DNA of 9,816 bases, taken from positions 1 through 9,816 of the forward strand of contig JAFGNC010000144.1 in the NCBI GenBank assembly GCA_016927175.1, read 5' to 3'. Source of the stretch: Gammaproteobacteria bacterium. Lineage in GTDB: Bacteria; Pseudomonadota; Gammaproteobacteria; Steroidobacterales; Rariloculaceae. The notes beneath the pieces were generated by a model, which saw nothing but the letters and a program-made list of their open reading frames with translations, was not told the DNA's origin and searched no databases. The position numbers and the translations under genes were made by a program. Below, piece after piece: positions 1 to 5,921 of this stretch (position 1 is the first letter of the stretch; each line of letters opens with the position of its first letter).

Positions 1-1035
1 AACGAAGGAGACAAGACCAAGCTCGACTATCAGCTGACGCTCGATCTCGCGGGAAAGGACGCCCGCGGCGGCGACGGCGCGAGCCCCGGCAACGCCACGC
101 CGCGGCTCGACCATTCCGTGACGGTCGCGCTCGAGCGCGAGCTTCTCGATTACGCGAACCGGGGCGCCGTCCCGGAGGCTGCGGAAAATCAGACGCGGAG
201 CGACGAGCAGTCGAGCGTCGTCGCGGAGTACCGCGCCAGCGTCGGCCGCGGCGGCTTCGCGGCCAGCGCCCGCTTCGACCGCAACGAGCTCTTCGACGAC
301 GCGAGCACGTACAGGCTGACCGGCAGCGTCGGGCTCGGCGGCTCCGCGCGCCTGCACGCCAGCGTCGGCACCGGCATCGCGAATCCGGGCTTCTTCGATC
401 TGTTCGGATTCTTTCCCGGCAGCTTCGTCGGCAACCCGGCGCTGCGGCCCGAGCGCTCGACGAGCTTCGACGTGGGCCTCGAGAAGTCCTTCGCCGAAGG
501 CAGGGTGCGCCTCGACGCGACCTATTTCCGCTCGGATCTCGAGGACGAGATCGTGCCGAGCTTCGACGAGGACACGCTGCTGTCGAGCGTTCGGAATCTG
601 TCCGGCCGCAGCGAACGGCGCGGCGTCGAGCTGAGCCTCGCGGCGACGCCGACCCGGCGCTGGCAGGTCGCCGCGAGCTACACGTACACGGACGCGGAGC
701 AGCCCGACGGCGCCGCGGAGCTGCGCAGGCCGCGGCATGTCGCGTCGCTCGACAACGCGTTCAGCTTTGCCGACGGCCGCGCCCGGCTCAACGTCGGCAT
801 CGACCACAGCGGCGCGCAGCTCGACAGCGAGCTCGTCTTCGCGACGCCGCAGGACCGCGTCGCGCTGCCCGGCTTCACGCTGGTCGGGCTCGGAGCCGAC
901 TGGCGCATCGACCGGCGCTGGCGCGTTTACGGCCGAATCGACAACCTGCTCGACGAAGAGTACGAGGAGTGGTTCTCCTACCGCGGCCGCGGACGCGCGT
1001 TCGTGGCGGGCTTCGCGATGGAGCTCGCCCCGTGA
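1..1035 (+). CDS. TonB-dependent outer-membrane receptor, BtuB-like, C-terminal part (5' end outside window)
   Basis: The frame is open from the first base to the TGA at 1033-1035, giving 344 visible residues. This is the distal half of an outer-membrane beta-barrel that would import a ligand using TonB energy. Alternating polar/hydrophobic strands rich in Arg, Asp, Gly and Tyr run throughout. The block around visible residues 125-152 (ANPGFFDLFGF, then NPALRPERS) is the usual late-barrel signature of these receptors. DNLLDEEYEEW near residues 316-326 followed by YRGRGR matches the 'N-L-x-D-x-x-Y ... G-R' ending of BtuB-type receptors. The plug and TonB box would lie upstream and are not visible. 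The protein ends in Glu-Leu-Ala-Pro rather than the common terminal Phe. The gene overlaps the binding-protein gene by 4 bases, so both should act on the same ligand. A corrinoid is most likely; a ferric siderophore is the alternative. Confidence 0.9.
   Translation, partial: NEGDKTKLDYQLTLDLAGKDARGGDGASPGNATPRLDHSVTVALERELLDYANRGAVPEAAENQTRSDEQSSVVAEYRASVGRGGFAASARFDRNELFDDASTYRLTGSVGLGGSARLHASVGTGIANPGFFDLFGFFPGSFVGNPALRPERSTSFDVGLEKSFAEGRVRLDATYFRSDLEDEIVPSFDEDTLLSSVRNLSGRSERRGVELSLAATPTRRWQVAASYTYTDAEQPDGAAELRRPRHVASLDNAFSFADGRARLNVGIDHSGAQLDSELVFATPQDRVALPGFTLVGLGADWRIDRRWRVYGRIDNLLDEEYEEWFSYRGRGRAFVAGFAMELAP
1020..1023 (+). promoter_or_regulatory. Ribosome binding site (GGAG) setting the GTG start at 1032
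   Basis: GGAG lies 8 bases before the GTG at 1032, inside the end of the receptor gene. It supports this GTG over the in-frame GTG at 969, which would add 21 residues with no signal-peptide character and overlap the receptor much further. Confidence 0.5.
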
Positions 1036-1925
1036 ACGCCGCGCCCGGCGCGGCTGCTTCCGCGGCCGCGCGCCGGACCGCGGTCGCCGCGTGCGCGTGG
1101 CTGCTGCTGGCGGCGACCTGCGGCGCGGCAGCCGCGGTGCCGAAGGTCGCCTCGATCAACGTCTGCACCGATCAGCTCGTGCTGAGCCTCGCCGATCCGG
1201 AGCAGATCCTGACCGTCAGCTGGCTTTCGGCCGATCCGGAGGAATCGGTTCGCGCGGCCGAGGCCCGCCGCTATCCGTTGAACTACGGCTCGGCCGAGGA
1301 GTTGCTGCGTTACGCGCCCGACGTCGTCGTCGCGGGCTCGTTCACGAGCGCCCACGCGCGCTCCCTGCTCGCGAAGCTCGGCTACGAGGTCGTCACGATC
1401 CCTCCCGCCAATGGCGTCGACGACATCGAACGCAACATCGCCAGCGTCGCGGCGGCGGTCGGCCGCCCCGAGCGCGGCGCGGCGCTGATCGAGCACCTGC
1501 GCGAGACGCGCGCGCGCCTCGCGCGCTCGCGCCGGGCCGTGCCCGTGCCGGCGGTCGTCGTGCGGCCGGGGGGCTTCACGACGGGCAAGGGGTCGCTGGC
1601 GGACGAGCTGATGGCGCTTGCGGGGCTCGTCAACGTGCCGGCCGAGCAGGGTCTCGACCGCTGGGGCAGCCTTTCGATGGAAACGCTGCTGCGCACGGCG
1701 CCGGAGCTGTTGATCCTGACCGGCTACCGCGACGACGAAGCTTCCCTCGCGAACGCCGTGCTCGCGCACCCGGCGCTCAGGCGGCTGCGCGACGAAGTGC
1801 CGACCGCGATCGTGCCCGCGGCGCAATGGAGCTGCGGCCTGCCCGAAAGCCTCGAGTCGGTCGAAACGATGCAAAGCGCCGCAGCGCGGCTGCGCCGCGC
1901 ACCGCCGGCACGGGCAGGGCGGTGA
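1032..1925 (+). CDS. Periplasmic substrate-binding protein of a BtuF/FecB-type ABC importer
   Basis: A 297-residue protein that should capture the ligand released by the upstream receptor and pass it to the permease. The GTG start shares the GTGA overlap with the receptor stop. Residues 1-35 form a Sec signal peptide: Arg14-Arg15, a hydrophobic core ending LLLAA near residue 28, and an Ala-rich cleavage region at about 31-35. The Cys at 30 is preceded by Ala-Ala-Thr, a poor lipobox, so a soluble periplasmic protein is more likely than a lipoprotein. The mature part begins with SINVCTDQL (41-49), the first strand and helix of class III (BtuF/FhuD-like) binding proteins. Later blocks AEELLRYAPDVVVAG, WGSLSMETLL and QWSCGLPESLESV (about 265-277) fit the two-lobe fold with a linking helix. 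The pairing with a BtuB-like receptor favours a corrinoid ligand, but sequence alone does not settle this. Confidence 0.85.
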   Translation: MNAAPGAAASAAARRTAVAACAWLLLAATCGAAAAVPKVASINVCTDQLVLSLADPEQILTVSWLSADPEESVRAAEARRYPLNYGSAEELLRYAPDVVVAGSFTSAHARSLLAKLGYEVVTIPPANGVDDIERNIASVAAAVGRPERGAALIEHLRETRARLARSRRAVPVPAVVVRPGGFTTGKGSLADELMALAGLVNVPAEQGLDRWGSLSMETLLRTAPELLILTGYRDDEASLANAVLAHPALRRLRDEVPTAIVPAAQWSCGLPESLESVETMQSAAARLRRAPPARAGR

Positions 1926-2908
1926 GCCGGCAACGCTCCGACGCATCCGTCGGCGCGCTGCTCGCCGCGTCGCTCGTGCTCGTCGCGGCGCTGTCGATCG
2001 GCATCGGCCGCACCAGCGGCGGTCCGAGCTTCGGTTTCGGCGATCCGGCGATCGCGCAGGCCGTCCTCGTCGAGATCCGTCTGCCTCGGACCCTGCTCGG
2101 GCTGCTCGTCGGCGGCACGCTCGGGCTGTGCGGCGCCGCGCTGCAGGGCCTGCTGCGCAATCCCCTCGCCGAGCCCGGGCTGCTCGGCGCGTCGAGCGGC
2201 GCGGCTTTCGGCGCGGTGCTGGTGTTCTATTTCGGTCTGAGCGCGGCGGACACGCTGCTGCTGCCGGCCGGTGCCGTGGCCGGATCGCTCGCGGCGCTCG
2301 GGGCCCTGTACGGCCTCGCCGGCCGCACGGGCAGCGTCGTCACGATCGTGCTCGCCGGCATCGCGATCAACGCGCTGGCCGCGGCGCTGACCTCGCTCGC
2401 GCTGAACTTCGCCCCGAGCCCGTACGCCGCGCTCGAGATTCTGTTCTGGATGCTCGGCTCTCTGGCCGACCGCAGCCTCGCGCACGTATGGCTGACGCTG
2501 CCGCTGATGATTCCGGGCTGGGCGCTCGTCGCGTCCGCGGCCCGCGGCCTCGACGCGCTGACCCTCGGCGAGGAGACGGCGCAGAGCCTCGGCTTCCCGC
2601 CGCAGCGGACGCAGTGGCTCGTGATCGGCGGAACGGCTCTCGCGGTCGGCGCCGCGGTCGCCGTGACCGGCGTCGTCGGGTTCGTCGGACTCGTCGTGCC
2701 GCATCTGCTGCGGCCCTGGGTCGGTCAGCACCCGCGCCGGCTGCTCGCGCCGAGCTTCGTGGCCGGGGCCGTGCTGACGCTCGCGGCCGACGTCGCGATC
2801 CGGCTGATGCCGCCGGGGCCGGAGCTGAAGCTCGGCGTCGTGACGGCGCTGCTCGGCGCCCCTTTCTTCCTGCATCTGATCATGCGCCCGCGGATCGTCG
2901 CCGGATGA
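1922..2908 (+). CDS. FecCD-family ABC importer permease, BtuC-like
   Basis: A 328-residue, very hydrophobic inner-membrane permease of the BtuC/FecCD/FhuB type, of normal family length (about 330) with roughly ten membrane segments. Family blocks are in the expected order. RLPR at 53-56 leads into a Gly-rich helix and then ALQGLLRNPLAEPGLLGASSGA (ending at residue 94). GVVGFVGLVVPHLLRP lies near 250-265, and ELKLGVVTALLGAPFFL begins at about 301; in BtuC the GAPFF region lies close to the ATPase contact. I chose the GTG at 1922 because it overlaps the binding-protein stop (GTGA), and the open frame upstream of it has the wrong composition for a membrane protein. The AGGG just before it is too close to be a good ribosome site, so translation is probably coupled to the previous gene. 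It would form a dimer with two copies of the downstream ATPase. Confidence 0.92.
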   Translation: MSRQRSDASVGALLAASLVLVAALSIGIGRTSGGPSFGFGDPAIAQAVLVEIRLPRTLLGLLVGGTLGLCGAALQGLLRNPLAEPGLLGASSGAAFGAVLVFYFGLSAADTLLLPAGAVAGSLAALGALYGLAGRTGSVVTIVLAGIAINALAAALTSLALNFAPSPYAALEILFWMLGSLADRSLAHVWLTLPLMIPGWALVASAARGLDALTLGEETAQSLGFPPQRTQWLVIGGTALAVGAAVAVTGVVGFVGLVVPHLLRPWVGQHPRRLLAPSFVAGAVLTLAADVAIRLMPPGPELKLGVVTALLGAPFFLHLIMRPRIVAG

Positions 2909-3678
2909 CGCTGCGGCTCGATCAGGTCGGCGTGCGCTACGGTGACCGGCAGGCCCTGCGGTCGATGACGCTCGAGCTCGAGCCGGGCGGTCTGGTCGGG
3001 CTCGTCGGCCCGAACGGAGCCGGAAAGAGCTCCCTGCTGAAGGCGGTCGCGGGCGTCGTGCCCGCGGCCGGCAGCGTGACGTGGCGGGGCATGCCGCTGG
3101 CAGGGCTCGAGCCGCGCGAGCGCGCGCGGACGGTCGCCTACCTGCCGCAGTCGCCCGCCGCGCACTGGCCGATGAAGGCGGCGGACGTCGTCGCGCTCGG
3201 GCGGCTGCCGCATCGCGACGAGGGCCGCCGGCACGCCAGCGCGAAGGCCGCCGCCGCGGCGCTCGAGCGCTGCGACGCCGCCGGGCTCGCCGAGCGGCGC
3301 ATCGACGAGCTGTCGGGGGGCGAGCGGGCGCGCGTGCTGCTCGCGCGCACGCTGGCCGTCGAGGCGCCGGTGCTGCTGGTCGACGAGCCGATCCAATCGC
3401 TCGATCCGTACCACCAGCTCGGCATCATGCAGGTGCTGCGCGGCTATGCGGGACCGGACACGCTCGTGGTCGCGGTGCTGCACGACCTGACACTGGCCGC
3501 GCGCTTCTGCACGCGGACGGTATTGCTGCACGACGGCGCCGTAGTCGGCGACGGGGCGCCCGAGACGGTGCTCGCCGCCGGCCCGATCGAGCGCTACTAC
3601 CGGGTGCGCCCCTACCTCGGCCGCTTCGACGGCGCGACCGTCGTCGTGCCGTGGACGCGGCTCGACCGGCGGGACTGA
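2905..3678 (+). CDS. ABC importer ATPase, BtuD/FecE-like
   Basis: A 257-residue nucleotide-binding subunit that would power the BtuC-like permease. All ATPase motifs are intact: Walker A GPNGAGKS at 35-42, Q-loop Gln82 in YLPQ, signature LSGGE at 136-140, Walker B VLLVDEP at 156-162, D-loop SLD at 165-167, and switch His193 in VLHDL. The DEP...SLDPYHQ wording is typical of BtuD/FecE/FhuC ATPases, except that Ile-Gln replaces the common Thr-Ser/Thr-Asn after DEP. The ATG forms an ATGA overlap with the permease stop, and no clear Shine-Dalgarno sequence precedes it, so translation is probably coupled. This is the last gene of the receptor/importer cluster; a 62-base gap follows. Confidence 0.93.
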   Translation: MTLRLDQVGVRYGDRQALRSMTLELEPGGLVGLVGPNGAGKSSLLKAVAGVVPAAGSVTWRGMPLAGLEPRERARTVAYLPQSPAAHWPMKAADVVALGRLPHRDEGRRHASAKAAAAALERCDAAGLAERRIDELSGGERARVLLARTLAVEAPVLLVDEPIQSLDPYHQLGIMQVLRGYAGPDTLVVAVLHDLTLAARFCTRTVLLHDGAVVGDGAPETVLAAGPIERYYRVRPYLGRFDGATVVVPWTRLDRRD

Positions 3679-3703
3679 GCCGGGGCCGATCGGCCGGGCC
3701 GGC
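3679..3703 (+). terminator. GC-rich inverted repeat after the importer operon, possible terminator
   Basis: Immediately after the ATPase stop, GCCGG (3679-3683) can pair with CCGGC (3699-3703). Between them lies a perfect 12-base palindrome, GGCCGATCGGCC (3684-3695). No T-run follows (the next bases are GTGAAGGTTCCCC), so this is not a classical rho-independent terminator. It could pause polymerase, block 3' decay or bind a dimeric protein. Confidence 0.3.
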
Positions 3704-3728
3704 GTGAAGGTTCCCCCTGCTCCATGCT

Positions 3729-3734
3729 TATAAT
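3729..3734 (+). promoter_or_regulatory. Consensus -10 box (TATAAT) for a probable leaderless transcript
   Basis: TATAAT stands out in this GC-rich DNA and ends 6 bases before the ATG at 3741. With usual sigma-70 spacing, transcription would start at or within a base of the A of the ATG. A TG pair at 3725-3726 gives a near-extended -10, one base further out than ideal. The best -35-like hexamer, GTGAAG at 3704-3709, is weak and sits 19 bases away. No Shine-Dalgarno sequence lies within 20 bases of the ATG, which fits leaderless initiation. Confidence 0.6.
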
Positions 3735-3740
3735 CGCGGC

Positions 3741-4373
3741 ATGGCTAATCTGGTCACGCTGAGCCGGCTGATCCTGTTGCTTTTCGTGGTATGGCTGGCT
3801 TATCAGCCGGTCGGCGCGTGGCACTTCACCGCTTTTTTTTTGATCATCCTGATCTTCGTCTCCGACGGGCTCGACGGTTACATCGCGCGCAAGCGCAACG
3901 AGACCAGCCTGTTCGGCGCGCTGTTCGACATCGCCGGCGACAGAGTCGTCGAGCTGACGCTGTGGGTCGTCGCCGCTGACATCGACCTCGTCCCGATCTG
4001 GGTGCCGCTGGTCTTCATCATCCGCGGCGTCGTCGTCGATACGATCCGGTCGAGCAATTCCGTGTCCCGCGGCGTCGCGCCGTTCGCGCTGATGCAGTCG
4101 CCGATCGGCAAATTCCTCGTCTCCGGCAAGTTCATGCGCATCCTGTACGCCGTGATCAAGGCCTGCGCCTTCTGCGGACTGGCGCTGCTGCTGCCTTTCC
4201 CGGTCGTGCTGCCGGAGATCTGGGACCAGACGGGGTGGCTGCTGGTCGGCCTGACGTACACATTCGTGTACGCCGCGGTCCTGCTGTGCATTCTGCGCGG
4301 CCTGCCCGTGATCGTCGAGTTTGTCGCCGCCCAGAAAGAAGATATTCTGGGCAGCATGGGGCAGAAGCGATGA
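3741..4373 (+). CDS. CDP-alcohol phosphatidyltransferase family membrane enzyme
   Basis: A 210-residue integral membrane protein that should transfer a phosphatidyl group from a CDP-activated lipid (typically CDP-diacylglycerol) to an alcohol acceptor. The complete family active-site motif D-x2-D-G-x2-A-R-x8-G-x3-D-x3-D is present as Asp42, Asp45, Gly46, Ala49, Arg50, Gly59, Asp63 and Asp67; these residues bind the metal ions and the CDP group. Hydrophobic segments lie at about 8-40, 70-105 and 130-200. Length matches PgsA-type enzymes (about 180-210). The acceptor cannot be read from sequence: glycerol 3-phosphate (PgsA-like), an inositol phosphate or another alcohol are all possible. The ATG is chosen because the TATAAT box sits directly before it and no ribosome site is visible. 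A run of nine T at 3833-3841 spans codons 31-34. The stop overlaps the downstream phosphatase start (ATGA), suggesting a two-step pathway. Confidence 0.9.
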   Translation: MANLVTLSRLILLLFVVWLAYQPVGAWHFTAFFLIILIFVSDGLDGYIARKRNETSLFGALFDIAGDRVVELTLWVVAADIDLVPIWVPLVFIIRGVVVDTIRSSNSVSRGVAPFALMQSPIGKFLVSGKFMRILYAVIKACAFCGLALLLPFPVVLPEIWDQTGWLLVGLTYTFVYAAVLLCILRGLPVIVEFVAAQKEDILGSMGQKR

Positions 4374-5038
4374 AGCTGGCCGTCTTCGACATCGACGGGA
4401 CGCTGATCCGCGGAGGGTCCGAGCGGCTTTTCTGGCGGTATCTGGTGGCGCGGGGCAGGCAGGGCCCGCGGCAGATTTTCGCGTTTCTGCTGTTCATGAT
4501 CCGCTACCTGCCGATCGGGGGCATCCACACGCCCCGCAAGAACAAGGCCTACCTGTGCGGGCTCGAGGTCGACGACGTGGCCGTGCTCGCCCGGGACTTC
4601 GTCGCCGAGAACCTGATTCACCGGCTGTACGGGCCCGCGGTGCAGCGGCTGCGGCAGCATCAGAACCGCGGGGACGTCGTCGTGCTGATGTCCGGGACGC
4701 TGCACCCGATCGCCCGCGCGCTGGCCGATCACCTCGGGGTGGACTACGTCTGCGCGACGATAACGAGCCAGCGCAACGGCGTCTTTCTGGCGCAGCCGCC
4801 GGAGATGCACCCGTACGATGCGGCCAAGCTGAATCTGGTCTCCCGGCTGGCCGCGGAGCTGCGTTTCGATCTGCGGCAGGTCACGGCTTACGGTGATTCG
4901 AAGCGGGACGTGTTTCTGCTGGCCGCGGTCGGAGAGCCGGTGGCCGTTCAGCCGGACTCGAAGCTGCTGGAGGTCGCGCTGGAGCGGGATTGGGAGATCA
5001 TTCAGGACCCGGCGCCGGCCCCGGCACTGTCACGATAG
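4370..5038 (+). CDS. HAD-IB family phosphatase, SerB/PgpC-like
   Basis: A 222-residue haloacid dehalogenase-fold phosphatase. Motif I is FDIDGTL with nucleophile Asp7 and acid/base Asp9. Motif II is the Ser108-Gly109 pair in VLMSGT. The motif III lysine is probably Lys153 in DAAKLNLV. Motif IV is YGDSKRD with Asp176 and Asp180 for Mg2+. This arrangement places it in subfamily IB, which includes phosphoserine phosphatase and the phosphatidylglycerophosphate phosphatase PgpC. The cap region between motifs I and II contains a hydrophobic stretch (IFAFLLFMIRYLP, 36-48) that could touch the membrane. The ATG overlaps the upstream lipid-transferase stop by 4 bases, so an inferred role is removing the phosphate from a phosphatidyl-alcohol phosphate made by that enzyme. 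Other small phosphate-ester substrates remain possible. A Pro/Ala-rich tail (DPAPAPALSR) ends the protein. Confidence 0.85.
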   Translation: MKLAVFDIDGTLIRGGSERLFWRYLVARGRQGPRQIFAFLLFMIRYLPIGGIHTPRKNKAYLCGLEVDDVAVLARDFVAENLIHRLYGPAVQRLRQHQNRGDVVVLMSGTLHPIARALADHLGVDYVCATITSQRNGVFLAQPPEMHPYDAAKLNLVSRLAAELRFDLRQVTAYGDSKRDVFLLAAVGEPVAVQPDSKLLEVALERDWEIIQDPAPAPALSR

Positions 5039-5055
5039 CGACCAGGCGGACAGGC

Positions 5056-5250
5056 TCAGTCGCGATCGCGGCTGCGCGACTCCAGCAGATGAGCAACGTG
5101 GCTCAGCGCCCCCTTGATCTGCGCGAGATCCGATTCCAGCGCCGATACGAGCTGATCGACGGCCTCGATCAGCATGCGAGTCTGCTCGCTCCCGTCGTCG
5201 AGCTGCTGTCTGGACCGCCTGAGGCGGTCACGCACGGAGTCGTAGGACAT
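5056..5250 (-). CDS. Small coiled-coil protein of unknown function (64 residues)
   Basis: I do not recognise this protein. The minus-strand frame runs from ATG at 5250 to TGA at 5056-5058. It looks coding for three reasons. It fills the only gap between two plus-strand genes, with 17 bases to the phosphatase stop. Its third codon positions are mostly G or C. The translation has clean heptads, with Leu10, Leu17, Thr24, Val31, Leu38, Ile45 and Val52 every seven residues and Leu27, Leu34 and Leu55 in the second core position. A single charged amphipathic helix that dimerises or oligomerises is predicted. There is no signal peptide or membrane segment. No strong ribosome site precedes the ATG. 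It is divergent from the exporter ATPase gene, with only two bases between the start codons, so it might be co-regulated with that operon or regulate it; this is inference. A chance open frame cannot be fully excluded. Confidence 0.55.
   Translation of the reverse strand: MSYDSVRDRLRRSRQQLDDGSEQTRMLIEAVDQLVSALESDLAQIKGALSHVAHLLESRSRDRD
5213..5229. repeat. Perfect 7-3-7 inverted repeat near the divergent starts
   Basis: GACCGCC and GGCGGTC flank a TGA spacer, with every arm base paired. The repeat lies 23 bases upstream of the exporter ATPase ATG and inside the early codons of the divergent small gene. It could be an operator for a dimeric regulator or simply a coding-sequence coincidence in GC-rich DNA. 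Confidence 0.4.
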
Positions 5251-5252
5251 TA

Positions 5253-5921
5253 ATGGACCAGGTGCAGCTCACTCGGGTTTGTAAAGCCTACGGATCCCAA
5301 CGGGTTCTCGACAACGTCGATTTCTGCGCAAACCGTGGAGAATTCGTCGTTGTCATCGGCCGCAGCGGCTCCGGCAAGTCGACGCTGCTGAACCTGATCG
5401 GGGGTCTGGACGAGCCGGATTCGGGCAGCGTGGCGATTGGCGACACGCGGCTCGACCGGATCAGCGAAGCCGAAAGAGCGCTGTTCCGCCGCACCCGTAT
5501 CGGCTTCGTGTTCCAGTTCTTCAATCTGATCCCGACGCTGACGGTCGCGGAGAACATCGAACTGCCGCTGGCGCTGAACGGGCTGGCGCGGCCGGCGATC
5601 GCCGACCGCGTCGGCGCCCTGCTCGATGAGCTCGGCATCGGCGAGAGCGCCCGCAGGTTTCCCGAGGAGCTGTCCGGCGGCGAGCAGCAGCGCGTCGCGA
5701 TCGCGCGCGCGGTCGCGCACGAGCCCGACATCGTGCTGGCCGACGAGCCGACCGGGAATCTGGACCTCGAGACCGCGGAACGCGTGCTGCATCTGCTGAA
5801 CGAGACCTGCAGGCGGCGCGGCGCGACGCTGCTGATGGCGACGCACGGCCGCGAGGTCGTCGGGCTCGCCGACCGCGTCGTGACGATCCGCCACGGCAGG
5901 ATCGAGGCTGCGACATGGTGA
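5253..5921 (+). CDS. ABC exporter/lipid-system ATPase, LolD/MacB/YbbA-like (AttE-like)
   Basis: A 222-residue ATPase of the type-VII (MacB/LolD/FtsE) class, the usual partner of FtsX-domain permeases. Motifs are complete: Walker A GRSGSGKST at 36-44, Q-loop Gln88 in VFQFFNLIPTLT, signature LSGGEQQR at 140-147, Walker B IVLADEP at 160-166, D-loop NLD at 169-171, and switch His198 in ATHGRE. The FQFFNL-P-L-T-x-x-EN wording and the TGNLD after Walker B are hallmarks of the LolD/MacB/YbbA group. AGGA at 5244-5247, five bases before the ATG, is a plausible ribosome site. The gene overlaps the permease start, and an AttH-like lipoprotein gene follows, so it fits the ATPase of an AttEFGH-like set. 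Substrate unknown. Its promoter must lie within the divergent small gene or further upstream. Confidence 0.92.
   Translation: MDQVQLTRVCKAYGSQRVLDNVDFCANRGEFVVVIGRSGSGKSTLLNLIGGLDEPDSGSVAIGDTRLDRISEAERALFRRTRIGFVFQFFNLIPTLTVAENIELPLALNGLARPAIADRVGALLDELGIGESARRFPEELSGGEQQRVAIARAVAHEPDIVLADEPTGNLDLETAERVLHLLNETCRRRGATLLMATHGREVVGLADRVVTIRHGRIEAATW

Noticed and set aside
737..1921. An upstream extension of the BtuC-like permease frame
   Set aside because: It overlaps the receptor and binding-protein genes and has low-complexity Arg/Ser/Ala composition. The real start is the overlapping GTG at 1922.
4990..5253. A plus-strand frame of 87 codons between the phosphatase and exporter ATPase
   Set aside because: It starts inside the phosphatase gene and shows no helical periodicity or motif. 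The minus-strand frame here has heptads and a better fit to the gap.
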